Shown here: one piece after another, positions 6,994 to 16,252 of the stretch
How the letters are laid out: each line of letters opens with the position of its first letter
Position numbering within the stretch: the first letter of the stretch is position 1
From: an uncultured Rhodospirillaceae bacterium
GTDB taxonomy: Bacteria > Pseudomonadota > Alphaproteobacteria > CAAGCB01 > CAG-977
Length of the DNA: 30,352 nucleotides
Direction of reading: 5' to 3'
Assembly: GCA_900550445.1 (NCBI GenBank)
Contig: URSF01000028.1
Location: 1 to 30,352, forward strand
Notes under the pieces: model-generated
The model's database searches: none
What the model was told of the DNA's origin: nothing
Seen by the model: only the letters and a program-made list of their open reading frames with translations
Program-made: the position numbers and the translations under genes

Positions 6994-9348
6994 TCAGCTT
7001 CTCTGTTTTTTAGCGCCCAAAACAACGTCCAAAGCCGTTTTTTTCCGTTCAACCTTGAAACCTTTCAGATTCAGCGGAGAAGTCCGTTCCGTCTTTTTCA
7101 GGCTGGCGGCGTATTTTTTCATCGTTTCAAACGTGCGCAAGTCTTTCGCTTTTAAGGCAGAGGCTGTCTGCGGATTGCCCGTAAACGTTTCTACCAGATA
7201 TTTATGGGTTTCGGCGACTTCCTGGAACAAAGCGGCGGCCGTGTTCTTGTCCATGCTGCCCATGTTCATCTGATACTGCCCCAGCGCCGCGGTCGGTTTT
7301 TGCTTGGCCTTTTGGTCAATCAGCTGAGACAGAACCGGATCCGAGGAAACCTTCGCCCATGTTTCTTTGTCGGAACGAATGGCAAAAGCGGCAATCTGCG
7401 TTTCTTTTTCGGCGATCAAAGCTTTTTTGAAATCTCGGTTTTCGGAACGCAGTGAGTCAAGCTGTTCCTGCGGGCTTAATTTTGCGGGTTCGCGGTTGTA
7501 AGCTTTGTACAGGGCGCTGCTCATTGATGTCGCGGCGCGCAGCTCGTTTTTAATGAAATGAACAATAGCGGCGTCGCCGGAAACTTCCGTTGTCGATTTA
7601 ATCTGATCCAACTGCTTTTTGATGCTTTTGTTGGCCGTCAGAATGGCTTCGACGTTCGGCGCCTGATCAATAACGGCGTCAACGACTTTCAGCTTTGATC
7701 CGGCAAACAGGTCTTTTTTGCCTTTATCGTTTTTGCCGGCCGTGCGCAGATCTTCTTTTTCCTTGCCCAGAATTTCATGCATTTCTTCGCGCGAAGACGT
7801 CTTTTCCAGCTTATCCAGCAACTCGGACTGATACTGCGATACGCTTAAACGGGTCATCATTTCCATTTTCTTGCGCATTGTTTGCTGTTTGATTAACTTG
7901 CTTTTCAATGCAGGCGAGAAATTCTGTTCCGGCGCGGGCAATCCCAGACCGGCGGACAGCTGAGCCGCTTCCATATAAGCATTCAGTTCGCGCTGGGTTT
8001 CATATTCCTGTTCCAGCTTTTTGTTGTCAATCGGCATATGGTCGCGCGATTCCTGAACACGGTGCATCATCTGTTCGTATTTCGGGTGCGTTTCCCCTTT
8101 TGCCAGAGCTATTGAGATCTCAGCCATCTGCTGACGGGTCAGGCCGTATGTTTCGGACATGACCTGCGCCTGTTTGATCACTTCCAGATCGCTCATTTTC
8201 TGCAAAGAACCGTCGGCCAGATGTTCTTTGGCCCATTTGACGGTTGCGTCAATAACGTCCGTCGTGTGATAAGCCAGCGGAGAACCCAACTTTTTGATCG
8301 TGTCGGCAACCTGCCGATCCGCCATTAACTGTTTAAAATTGTTTTCATAATCCGGATCGTTGGGATTCTGCGCGTGCGATTTGGCCTCGGCTTCACGCAG
8401 TTTTTTCATGAATTCGGTATCGTATTTTGTGTCTTCCAAACGGCGGTCGACGCAAATGCGCAGATATTCGATACGGCAGTCGCCCCATAATTCGGCGCAT
8501 TTCGTCGTGCCGAAATCGCGTGCCAGCTGCAGTACCGCGTGCGCGTCGGCGATACATTCGGTACGATGGCGGCACATAACATTGTCCAGTTCCGTTTCCG
8601 TAATCTTTTCAATGGAATTATAAGCAGAAGCGTAATTGTGGTCTGTCGCGTGGCCCAGTTCGTGATAAAGAACCAGACGGCGGAATTCATCGCGTGAAAT
8701 GCCTTCTTTTAAACGGCGTTCTTCGGCGCCGGCGACCATATCCAAAACGTTGGCCGTCATCGCGTCGGGATTGTCGCCGACGACCAGATTCACATTGCCC
8801 AGACCGGCCAGATTTTCCAGCGTCGGCGCAACGGCGGCGCGCATGGAAAACGGATTGCGGTCCGTAATACCGGCTTCGGAAACGGATTTCAGAATTTCTT
8901 CCTGTGTCAGGAATGTCTGATCATTACCGGCTGCGGCTTTCTGCAATTTTTCTTCGACATGCAGGTACAGGGATTTGCCCAGACTGCGGTCGTCTTCCGT
9001 ATCCAAAAGGTAACGACCTTGAACGGCGTCCGGATCAATAATAAACAGCGTAACGCCCGGCATGACCGTGCGGAATCGTTTTTCCATGGATTCGAAAAAC
9101 TGATGGGCTTCCGTATCCAAAGCAGGCGACTGCGCCTGTTCTTCCGCCGATTTGACATACAGTTTGTCGGCTGTTTCGCTCATATTGATAAAGGACGTTT
9201 TGCCCTTCGGCAGCAAATTAAAGAACGGACGATCTTGCAAATGATCGGGACGATCCAGCCCACTTTCAAAAACCGAGATTTTTCCGGCCTTCATAAAGGC
9301 GTCAAGCAAAGGGGTGCGCGCTTGGGTTTCTTTGTTTTCTTCAGTCAT
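6994..9348 (-). CDS. Putative HExxH zinc metalloprotease
   Basis: A 784-residue protein of no family I can name. The first ATG in frame is 9363, but AGGAA sits 8 nt before ATG 9348, so I chose the latter (MTEENKETQ). Residues 229-233 (HELGHATDH) are a zinc-binding HExxH motif. Glu264 in RTECIADAHA, 30 residues past the second His, is a good third ligand, as in gluzincin-type proteases. The 550 residues that follow are charged and mostly helical or coiled-coil (for example the repeated MRKKMEMM/LDKLEKTS region). There is no signal peptide or membrane segment, so it is cytosolic or exported by a non-Sec route. Its upstream shares a 14-mer with the large repeat gene at 1-2500. A role as a secreted effector is possible but unproven. 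Confidence 0.85.
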   Translation of the reverse strand: MTEENKETQARTPLLDAFMKAGKISVFESGLDRPDHLQDRPFFNLLPKGKTSFINMSETADKLYVKSAEEQAQSPALDTEAHQFFESMEKRFRTVMPGVTLFIIDPDAVQGRYLLDTEDDRSLGKSLYLHVEEKLQKAAAGNDQTFLTQEEILKSVSEAGITDRNPFSMRAAVAPTLENLAGLGNVNLVVGDNPDAMTANVLDMVAGAEERRLKEGISRDEFRRLVLYHELGHATDHNYASAYNSIEKITETELDNVMCRHRTECIADAHAVLQLARDFGTTKCAELWGDCRIEYLRICVDRRLEDTKYDTEFMKKLREAEAKSHAQNPNDPDYENNFKQLMADRQVADTIKKLGSPLAYHTTDVIDATVKWAKEHLADGSLQKMSDLEVIKQAQVMSETYGLTRQQMAEISIALAKGETHPKYEQMMHRVQESRDHMPIDNKKLEQEYETQRELNAYMEAAQLSAGLGLPAPEQNFSPALKSKLIKQQTMRKKMEMMTRLSVSQYQSELLDKLEKTSSREEMHEILGKEKEDLRTAGKNDKGKKDLFAGSKLKVVDAVIDQAPNVEAILTANKSIKKQLDQIKSTTEVSGDAAIVHFIKNELRAATSMSSALYKAYNREPAKLSPQEQLDSLRSENRDFKKALIAEKETQIAAFAIRSDKETWAKVSSDPVLSQLIDQKAKQKPTAALGQYQMNMGSMDKNTAAALFQEVAETHKYLVETFTGNPQTASALKAKDLRTFETMKKYAASLKKTERTSPLNLKGFKVERKKTALDVVLGAKKQRS

Positions 9349-9366
9349 AACGATTCCTAACATGTC

Positions 9367-9380
9367 TATGACAAAAATTT
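9367..9380 (-). promoter_or_regulatory. 14-mer shared with upstream of large repeat gene
   Basis: Identical to 2557-2570 (AAATTTTTGTCATA on the minus strand). Here it lies 18 nt before the chosen start and directly after a possible -10 (TATAAA). It would therefore be in the 5' leader rather than at -35, which differs from its placement at the other gene. Confidence 0.35.
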
Positions 9381-9625
9381 ATACTATGTTTGCATGGTGG
9401 GACGATTTGGCGGAAATGTCAAGGAAAAATTTGGACAAATAAGTGTTTTTTTTCTGAAATTATTTTCTACCTTCCCTTGATTTCAGCCGGATATATATTT
9501 TTTGGTTTTAACGAAAAGTAAATTATTTTCGGCGACAGGCCGTTTTTACGTCAGGAAAGCTATCTTTGTCTGGCGACGCCGTTCGTTTAAAGTTGTTCCG
9601 AGCGTTATTTTCAGGGAGAAAACGA

Positions 9626-10927
9626 ATGACCGGACAAGAAATAAAAAATGAAGAAATTTTATTTTACAGCGTTATAAAATGGCTGATTTTGGCCGGCTTG
9701 TGCGGCATTGTCGCCGGCGGTGTCGTCGGTTTGTTTTTGATCGTTCTGTTTGCCGGCATAGACTTCGTTTATAATCTGCCGGACTGGAAATACCTTTTGA
9801 TTCCCGTCGGGCTGCTGGCCAGCCTTTACAGTATTAAAATCTTTGCGCCCGCAGCGGCGGGGCATGGCACGGACAAAGTCATCGCGGCCATTCATTATAA
9901 AGGAGCCGAGATTCCTTTTTCCGCCGTTCCGGTTAAAATTATTTCGACGATTTTCACGCTGGCGCCGGGCGCCGTGGTCGGAACGGAAGGTCCCAGCGTG
10001 CAGATCGGCGCCGGTTTGATGTCGGAACTGGCGCGTGCGCTGAAACTGACGGAAAAAGAGCGGAAAAAACTGGTTATCTGCGGTGTGTCCGCCGCTTTGG
10101 CCGCCGTTTTCGGTGCGCCGGTGGCCGGAGCAGTGTTCGGAGTCGAAGTTCTGTTCGTCGGCGAGATTTTTTATCCCGTATTGCTGCCCGCTTTAATCAG
10201 CGGAATTGTCGCCTATATGGTTTGTCTGCGACTGGGCGTGCCGTATCATATTCCCGTTCCGGCTGTTCCGGCTTTGGATACGGCGGTTTTGGGCTGGTGT
10301 ATTCTGGCGGCCGTTTTCTTCGGGCTGGTTTGTATTTTTCATATTGAATTTACGCATTTTATCGCACGCGTTTTTAAAAAAATACGACTGCCCGACTGGG
10401 GAAAAAGCCTGATTTCCGCCGCGCTGATTCTGGGCGTGGTTTCTTTTTCCGGAGAAACGTTTCTGGGTATGGGGGAAAAAGGACTGAATCAGGTTTTGTC
10501 CGGTTCGGTTCTGGTCTGGTATGCTTTGATTTTGAAATCGTTTCTGCTGGCCGTGACTTTATCCGGCGGGGGATCCGGCGGCGTTCTGACGCCGACGTTT
10601 TATGTCGGCGCGGCGGCCGGAAGTCTGTTTGCGGCGCTGTTCGATCTTGACGTCGGATTTTTTGGCGCGCTGGGATTCGTCGGGTGTGTCGCAGGCGCGG
10701 TCAATACGCCGATTGCCGCGACTTTTCTGGCCGTGGAATTGTTCGGAGCTCCGATCGCGCCGTTTGCCGGAACGGTGTGTGTAGTCAGCTATATGATTTC
10801 CGGAGCCAGAAGTCTGTATCCGACTCAGATTTTAATCCGGCCGAAGTCCGACGCGTTTGTTCTGGCCGATCCGCAAGACAAAAGAAGCTGGGAAATAAAG
10901 CCTGTTGAACACGGCGGGGAAAAATAA
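9626..10927 (+). CDS. CLC-family chloride channel or exchanger
   Basis: A 433-residue inner-membrane protein with many hydrophobic helices. The start is ATG 9626 because CAGGGAG lies 9 nt upstream; the in-frame ATG 20 codons earlier has no ribosome site. Two of the classic CLC filter motifs are present: GTEGP (GREGP type, keeping the gating Glu) and GGSGGVLTP (the GxFxP region). Where most CLCs have GSGIP, this one has GHGTD, so the first ion-binding loop differs. CLC proteins move Cl- or F-, often coupled to H+, and take part in acid tolerance. The ion here cannot be told. An RDD membrane protein follows 72 nt later on the same strand and may share the transcript. Confidence 0.92.
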   Translation: MTGQEIKNEEILFYSVIKWLILAGLCGIVAGGVVGLFLIVLFAGIDFVYNLPDWKYLLIPVGLLASLYSIKIFAPAAAGHGTDKVIAAIHYKGAEIPFSAVPVKIISTIFTLAPGAVVGTEGPSVQIGAGLMSELARALKLTEKERKKLVICGVSAALAAVFGAPVAGAVFGVEVLFVGEIFYPVLLPALISGIVAYMVCLRLGVPYHIPVPAVPALDTAVLGWCILAAVFFGLVCIFHIEFTHFIARVFKKIRLPDWGKSLISAALILGVVSFSGETFLGMGEKGLNQVLSGSVLVWYALILKSFLLAVTLSGGGSGGVLTPTFYVGAAAGSLFAALFDLDVGFFGALGFVGCVAGAVNTPIAATFLAVELFGAPIAPFAGTVCVVSYMISGARSLYPTQILIRPKSDAFVLADPQDKRSWEIKPVEHGGEK

Positions 10928-10999
10928 AAACTGGATAGAACGGCAAAAAAACACTATGCTTTTACGGCGCGGGGAGAATTTAAAGACGGAGACGGGGTT

Positions 11000-11968
11000 A
11001 TGGTTTATCCTTTTCGACGTGCGGCGGCTCGTTTTATTGATTATCTGCTGTGGGGCATGCTGGCGGTTGCCGTTCTGGGAGAAAGAACGGGAGACGTCCG
11101 GTCGCCGTCATGGCTTTTTTACGCTTCTTTCTGGGGATACGTTTTTGTTGAAGCCGTTCTGATCTCTGTTTTTGCCACAACAATCGGCAAGCGGCTGACC
11201 GGTATTTATATATACGGCCCCGACGGTAAAAAAATACCGTTTCTTTTTTCTTTAAAACGGGCTGTTTTGGTTTTCGGCGCCGGAATGGGATTTTTTCTGC
11301 CTTACGTTTCTTTGGTTCTGCCGATATATTCTTTTTACCGTCTGGTCAAATATAAAACCGTTTTTTGGGATATGGTATCTGACTCGACGGTAAAAACCGT
11401 TAAAACGACTCTGTTGGACAAGTTGCTGTTGACGGCTTTTGCCGTATTTCTGCTGGCCGGTTATTTACTGACCGCCCGAACGGCTTTTGTGCACCGCGAA
11501 CCCGATTTTGCCGTTATCGAAGACAGTGTTTTAACTTCTTATTTCAACGATATTCGTCCGCGAATGGTCAGGGTATTGTCCGAAGAATCCGTCTTGTCGC
11601 CTGAAGCGGCCGTTCAGACCGGTCGTTCTTTGAAACGGATTCAGAAAATGCTGCAGTATCAAAAGGAAGATCTGATCCTGATCAAAGACCAGCTGCAGCA
11701 AAGAATTGATAAAATGCCGATTGAGGAATTGCGCCGGATCCGTCAGAAACAGCTGGACGCCGTTATGACAAAGATGAATAACTTCCTGTTTGCCGAAAGT
11801 ATGCGGGTCAGCCTGTTTGAAAATATTTTGGAATTTTTCAAGTCCGCGGAAAAAAACAAGTATGTTCTTGTTAACGGCCGTCCCGTTTTTCAGGATCCCG
11901 AAATGAGGCGTCAATATGATAACTTTATGACGCAGCTGCAGACTTTTCTTTCTTTTCCTTTGCTTTAA
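11000..11968 (+). CDS. RDD-family membrane protein
   Basis: A 322-residue protein. The first ~130 residues form an RDD domain: RRAAARFIDYLLWG (Arg and Asp in helix 1), a TIGKRLTGI block after helix 2, and a pair of helices near 87-115. A further membrane helix lies near 135-160. The last ~150 residues are soluble and largely coiled-coil, with QLQQRIDKMPIEELRRIR in the middle, which is longer than usual for the family. GGAG lies 8 nt before the ATG. The function of RDD proteins is mostly unknown, and some are cation/proton antiporters. It sits in tandem with the CLC gene. It ends 3 nt from the convergent MFS gene, with no terminator visible between. Confidence 0.85.
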   Translation: MVYPFRRAAARFIDYLLWGMLAVAVLGERTGDVRSPSWLFYASFWGYVFVEAVLISVFATTIGKRLTGIYIYGPDGKKIPFLFSLKRAVLVFGAGMGFFLPYVSLVLPIYSFYRLVKYKTVFWDMVSDSTVKTVKTTLLDKLLLTAFAVFLLAGYLLTARTAFVHREPDFAVIEDSVLTSYFNDIRPRMVRVLSEESVLSPEAAVQTGRSLKRIQKMLQYQKEDLILIKDQLQQRIDKMPIEELRRIRQKQLDAVMTKMNNFLFAESMRVSLFENILEFFKSAEKNKYVLVNGRPVFQDPEMRRQYDNFMTQLQTFLSFPLL

Positions 11969-11971
11969 AGA

Positions 11972-13147
11972 TCAGGCCGCCTGCGGCATATCGTCGTTTC
12001 TGCCGTCTGCTTCCGTTCGGCGGTAATACTTGTCCAGAACGAAGATTTTTAAAACGGCGCCGGCAATGGAAATAATCAATCCCCAGCGCAGATCAACGCC
12101 CCAGGCCGTTAATCCGGCGCACATCAGCATCGCCGAAACGGCGCCGGTATCCCACCCCAGTTCCGTATAGTAAGTAAAATAAAGCGGGTGGTGCGCTTTT
12201 TTGGTGGCGTTATATACGGCGGTCATCAACCCCGTCATTGAAAAACAATAAGCGATCGCGGCAAAAAAATCACACGCGATAATGACGGGCACCGTATAGG
12301 CAAACAATCCCCGGACGGACAAAACGACAATATGCAGGCCGTACCCGATATAACAGATCAGACGGCCTTTGCCTTTGTCGATCATGGATCCGAAGATCAT
12401 GCTGCCCAGCGCTCTGAAAAAAGCCGCCAAAGCCAGAATAAAGCCGAAATTGCCGAAGTTTTCGCTTAAAATCATAAACACGATCAGCGGCCAGATGGCT
12501 CCGGCCTGATAAAACAGGCCGTCTCCGACAAAAACGATAAAACCGAAAGGATCAATATTCTTTTTTTCTTCTTTGGTCGGCCGAGCGGGTAAAGGCAGGG
12601 ACGGCGTTTTTAACAAAGGCAAAATGGCGACCAACGTTAAAACGAACGGCATCATAAAAGCGTAAAAAGCGTTGAAAGACAACAGCAAGCCGCCGACGGC
12701 GGGACCGATAACGGCAACGATTGTCGCAATCGCATCGCGTATGCCGACGCACGCGCCTCTGTTTTCGGCTTCTCCGATTGAGGCGAAATAATTGTGATAC
12801 GGCACCCAGTATAAAACATCTGCCAACCCCGAAATCAACATGAACGGGATTAAGTGCCATGTCAGCCCGTCGATCGGCAACATCGCCGGATACCGGCAGG
12901 CAAATACGGCCGTACCGAGCATCAAAGTGAAATGGACGCCTTTTTTCAAACAGAAATACATGGCCGCCGGCCGGGTCAGCGTCCGAACGAACAGCATGCC
13001 CGCATAAACCGCAAAGGCCAAAGGCAGCGACAATCCCTGTTTGTACAGATAGGCCAGCGTGAACATGGAACACATTTCCCAGCCCATGGCGCGCAAACCG
13101 TAATGAACGTTCAGGAAGTTTAAATCTCTGTTTGAAAAAAAGGACAT
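11972..13147 (-). CDS. MFS transporter
   Basis: A 391-residue integral membrane protein with about 12 hydrophobic segments, typical of the major facilitator superfamily. Arg/Thr-rich inter-helix turns (FVRTLTRPAAMYF, near 50-62) and a central cytoplasmic loop with LPARPTKEEKK (near 190-200) are seen. The substrate cannot be predicted. It starts 14 nt after the galU stop on the same strand, so the two are probably one transcript. A role in sugar-nucleotide or envelope metabolism is suggested only by that linkage. The ribosome site is weak (CAGG). Confidence 0.88.
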   Translation of the reverse strand: MSFFSNRDLNFLNVHYGLRAMGWEMCSMFTLAYLYKQGLSLPLAFAVYAGMLFVRTLTRPAAMYFCLKKGVHFTLMLGTAVFACRYPAMLPIDGLTWHLIPFMLISGLADVLYWVPYHNYFASIGEAENRGACVGIRDAIATIVAVIGPAVGGLLLSFNAFYAFMMPFVLTLVAILPLLKTPSLPLPARPTKEEKKNIDPFGFIVFVGDGLFYQAGAIWPLIVFMILSENFGNFGFILALAAFFRALGSMIFGSMIDKGKGRLICYIGYGLHIVVLSVRGLFAYTVPVIIACDFFAAIAYCFSMTGLMTAVYNATKKAHHPLYFTYYTELGWDTGAVSAMLMCAGLTAWGVDLRWGLIISIAGAVLKIFVLDKYYRRTEADGRNDDMPQAA

Positions 13148-13161
13148 TTGATTAAAGCCTG

Positions 13162-14034
13162 TTAAAAGGAAACCGTTTTCAGCGCGGCTTTAAATTCCTG
13201 CGCCAGATCGGGTCTGTCAAGCGCGTATTCGACATTCGCCATCAGAAAACCGATTTTATTGCCGCAGTCGAAACGTTTGCCTTCAACGCGCATGCCGTGG
13301 AAAGGAACTCTGTCCAGCGTTTCGGCCATGGCGTCCGTTAACTGGATTTCTCCTTTTGCGCCTGTTTTTTGCTTGTCCAGTTCGACGAATATTTCCGGCG
13401 ATAAAATATAACGTCCCAGAATCGCGCAACGCGACGGCGCTTTACCCGGCGCGGGTTTTTCAACCATGCCGTTGACTTTGACCAATTTGCCGTCGTCTGA
13501 AGCCAGACTCAGGATTCCGTAACGTGACGTCTGGTCTTCGGGTACGTCTTCAATCGCGACCAGATTGCCGGCCGTTTTGGGATATTCGTCGACCATTTGT
13601 TTTAAACACGGCGTTTTGCAATGGAACAAATCGTCAGGCAGCAGTACGGCAAACGGTTCGTCGCCGACCAGATCGCGCGCGCACCAGACGGCATGTCCCA
13701 ATCCTTTCGGTTCGCTTTGGCGCGTGTAGGAAATTTTTCCCGAATCGAGTGTGCAGTCTTTTAAAAAATTCAACAGGTCCGTTTTGCCGTCTTTTTGCAG
13801 CAGCTGTTCTAAATGAGAGTTGGAATCAAAATGGTCTTCAATCGCGGTTTTTCCGTGTCCGGTGACAAAAATAAAATGTTCTATGCCCGCGGCGATGGCT
13901 TCTTCAACGGCATACTGAATCAAAGGTTTGTCAACAACGGGCAGCATTTCCTTAGGCATAGCCTTCGTTGCCGGCAAAAATCTGGTTCCCAGTCCGCCGA
14001 CAGGGAAAACGGCTTTGCGAATATGAACTGTCAT
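13162..14034 (-). CDS. galU: UTP-glucose-1-phosphate uridylyltransferase
   Basis: Makes UDP-glucose from UTP and glucose-1-phosphate for envelope polysaccharides and galactose use. The 290-residue length is normal. The nucleotide-binding signature GGLGTRFLPATKAMPKEML (about 11-29) and the blocks VDKPLIQYAVEEA, LLPDDLF and MVEKPAPGKAP are all present. The reading frame extends 84 codons further upstream, but AAAGGAG lies 6 nt before ATG 14034 and the family starts there, so the extension is rejected. The MFS gene follows directly. A weak promoter with TTGTCA on the minus strand near 14119-14124 overlaps the region upstream of the divergent ATP-grasp gene. Confidence 0.97.
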   Translation of the reverse strand: MTVHIRKAVFPVGGLGTRFLPATKAMPKEMLPVVDKPLIQYAVEEAIAAGIEHFIFVTGHGKTAIEDHFDSNSHLEQLLQKDGKTDLLNFLKDCTLDSGKISYTRQSEPKGLGHAVWCARDLVGDEPFAVLLPDDLFHCKTPCLKQMVDEYPKTAGNLVAIEDVPEDQTSRYGILSLASDDGKLVKVNGMVEKPAPGKAPSRCAILGRYILSPEIFVELDKQKTGAKGEIQLTDAMAETLDRVPFHGMRVEGKRFDCGNKIGFLMANVEYALDRPDLAQEFKAALKTVSF

Positions 14035-14247
14035 AACGGCTCCTTTTGTAAAAAGAAAATGAAAAATCATTTTTTGTTTTACCCTATTCTTTAAAATAAA
14101 GAAAATACAAAAATGATTTGACAACAGCTTTAGAGATTGCCAATTTAAGCGTGGTAAAAATACCAAAACATAAAGATATATCTTCCTGTCAAGGAAAAGT
14201 AAAAAAAACAGCTGAAAAAGAACCGAAAATAACCAGGAGTTATTACC

Positions 14248-15432
14248 GTGAATTTTGTCTTCCTTTCGCCGCATTTTCCGTCGCACTATGTGAATTTTGC
14301 GGACCGCCTGAAAAAAATGGGCGTCAATGTGCTGGGGATCGCTGATTCTCCGTACGATTCTTTAACTTCTCAGTTAAAGGAATCTCTGACCGAATACTAT
14401 CGTGTCGATAACATGGAAAATTATGATGAAGTGATGCGCGCCGTCGCTTACTTTATTCATAAGTACGGCCGGATCGACAGATTGGAATCTTTTAACGAAT
14501 ACTGGTTGGAAACAGACGCGCGCCTGCGTACCGATTTTAATATCGAAGGGACAAAATATCCCGAGGTTCTGGAAAGCAAACGTAAATATCTGATGAAAAA
14601 TCATTTTGAAAAAGCGGGCGTTCCGTCCGCGCGCTGTCATTGCGTCACAACGCGCGAGGAAGGGGCGAAATTCGTAAAAGAAGTCGGTTATCCCGTTTTT
14701 GTCAAACCTGACATCGGCGTCGGTGCGTACGCTTCTTATTCGATCAGAAACGAAGAGGAATTTAACAGATTTTACGACAATTATCCTTCCGTTCCCTATG
14801 TGATGGAAGAATTCGTCAACGGTTTGATCGTTACGTTTGACGGCATTACGAATTATGAAAACGAACCGATTTTCATGACCAGCCATATTTTCCCCGAAAA
14901 CGTTGCGGAAACGGTTAATGCGGGCGATGATCTGCGTTATTATTCCGTTTTGAAAATCGATCCTAAACTGGAAAAGGCGGGACGTGCGGTTTTGTCTTCG
15001 TTCAACACGACGGCGCGTTTCTTTCATTTTGAATTTTTCAAATTGTATGAAGATAAAAAAGGTCTGGGGAAAAAAGGCGACTATGTCGCTTTGGAAGTCA
15101 ATATGCGTCCGCCCGGCGGCTGTATGCCCGAATTGATGAACTATGAACATGATACCGACGTCTATCAAATGTATGCCGACATGATTGTGCATGACAAGCT
15201 GTATCAGCCGACGGAAAAGAAATATATCGGCATTTATGTCGCGCGCAAAGACTGCTTTAACTATGTTCATTCTCATGAAGAAATCTGTGAAAAATATGCG
15301 GATAATCTGATGCAGTATCATGATGTTGACGCTATTTTTGCTCCGGTCATGGGGGATCACATGTATTTAATGCGTGCGCAAACTCAGGAAGAAACAGATG
15401 AAATTATCAACTTTGTTCAGGAAAAGTGCTGA
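14248..15432 (+). CDS. ATP-grasp ligase
   Basis: A 394-residue protein of the ATP-grasp superfamily, which joins a carboxylate to an amine or thiol through an acyl-phosphate. It starts at GTG 14248 with AGGAG 8 nt upstream. The N-terminal ~100 residues form a Rossmann-like pre-ATP-grasp domain (FVFLSPHFPSHYVNF, then VNVLGIAD). The central lobe has YPVFVKPDIGVGAYAS (about 150-165, Lys plus Gly/Ala-rich loop) and YVMEEFV. The metal-binding EVNMRPPGG lies near 287-295. The substrate is unknown. The stop overlaps the start of a hydrolase gene (TGATG), so the two are translationally coupled and likely act in one pathway, such as making and cutting, or tailoring, a small peptide or amino-acid conjugate (inference). 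Confidence 0.9.
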   Translation: MNFVFLSPHFPSHYVNFADRLKKMGVNVLGIADSPYDSLTSQLKESLTEYYRVDNMENYDEVMRAVAYFIHKYGRIDRLESFNEYWLETDARLRTDFNIEGTKYPEVLESKRKYLMKNHFEKAGVPSARCHCVTTREEGAKFVKEVGYPVFVKPDIGVGAYASYSIRNEEEFNRFYDNYPSVPYVMEEFVNGLIVTFDGITNYENEPIFMTSHIFPENVAETVNAGDDLRYYSVLKIDPKLEKAGRAVLSSFNTTARFFHFEFFKLYEDKKGLGKKGDYVALEVNMRPPGGCMPELMNYEHDTDVYQMYADMIVHDKLYQPTEKKYIGIYVARKDCFNYVHSHEEICEKYADNLMQYHDVDAIFAPVMGDHMYLMRAQTQEETDEIINFVQEKC

Positions 15433-16181
15433 TGAAGATTGAATATTACAACGAATACAGCCCGTCTTTGGGCCGCCATATGGAGTTAAAAGTCTTCGGG
15501 CATGCGGGAAAACCGATTTTGGTTTTTCCGTCCCAATGCGGCCGTTTTTATGAATACGAAGGATTCGGCATGATTGACGTCGCGTCCGGCTTTATTGAAG
15601 AAGGGCGCGCCCAGTTTTTCTGTGTTGACGGTTTGGATTGGGAAACGTTTGTCTGCGCCAACTGGCCCGGCGACAGACTGTATCGTTTTGAACAGTATTT
15701 TAATTATGTGTGCGAAGAAGTTGTTCCGTGGGCTTTGGACATTAATGCCATGGGCAGCAATTACCGTGCCGGCGGCATGATGACGACAGGGTGTTCGATG
15801 GGGGCGCTGCATGCGGCGAATTTCTTTTTCCGCCGTCCGGACATTTTTGACGCCGTTATTGCGCAAAGCGGGTTGTACAGTATCCGGTCTTTCTTCGGCG
15901 AATGTGATGAACCGGGGATTTACTTTAATTCTCCTTTGGAATATCTGCCGAACATGAATGATCAGGGAACGATAGATTTGTATAACCGTTCCGATATCAT
16001 TATTTCTGTCGGCCAAGGGGCGTGGGAACATGAATGTCTGAACGATACGCGGGCTTTGGACGGTATTTTGCGGTCCAAAGGCATTAATGCATGGGTGGAT
16101 TACTGGGGCTATGACGTGCCGCACGACTGGCCGGCATGGCGCGTACAGCTGCCGTACTTCTTGGGGCATTTGCTGGGATAA
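15432..16181 (+). CDS. Esterase-like alpha/beta hydrolase
   Basis: A 249-residue hydrolase. The reading frame also opens at GTG 15426, but the ATG at 15432 overlaps the upstream stop (TGATG) and has AGGAAAAG before it. The nucleophile elbow GCSMG (Ser about 122) and a C-terminal His in VPHDWPAW (about 230) fit the fold, and the acidic residue is probably in the VDYWGYD region. It resembles the D-type esterases related to antigen-85/enterobactin esterases. No signal peptide is seen, so it is cytosolic. It forms a two-gene unit with the ATP-grasp ligase, closed by a strong terminator. Confidence 0.9.
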   Translation: MKIEYYNEYSPSLGRHMELKVFGHAGKPILVFPSQCGRFYEYEGFGMIDVASGFIEEGRAQFFCVDGLDWETFVCANWPGDRLYRFEQYFNYVCEEVVPWALDINAMGSNYRAGGMMTTGCSMGALHAANFFFRRPDIFDAVIAQSGLYSIRSFFGECDEPGIYFNSPLEYLPNMNDQGTIDLYNRSDIIISVGQGAWEHECLNDTRALDGILRSKGINAWVDYWGYDVPHDWPAWRVQLPYFLGHLLG

Positions 16182-16183
16182 TG

Positions 16184-16211
16184 AAAAACGGAGCTGAGAA
16201 GCTCCGTTTTT
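16184..16211 (+). terminator. Terminator of ligase-hydrolase pair
   Basis: A 12-bp stem (16184-16195 with 16200-16211, loop GAGA) ends in a run of seven T. It lies 2 nt past the hydrolase stop. Confidence 0.95.
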
Positions 16212-16252
16212 TTATTTCTTTTTAGATAAAAAACGGGTAAAAAGAAACAGAC

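Noticed and set aside
14035..14286. N-terminal extension of galU
   Set aside because: It has no family match. AAAGGAG directly precedes ATG 14034.
14374..15360. 328-codon frame opposite the ATP-grasp gene
   Set aside because: Antisense shadow of a well-supported gene with a ribosome site and motifs.
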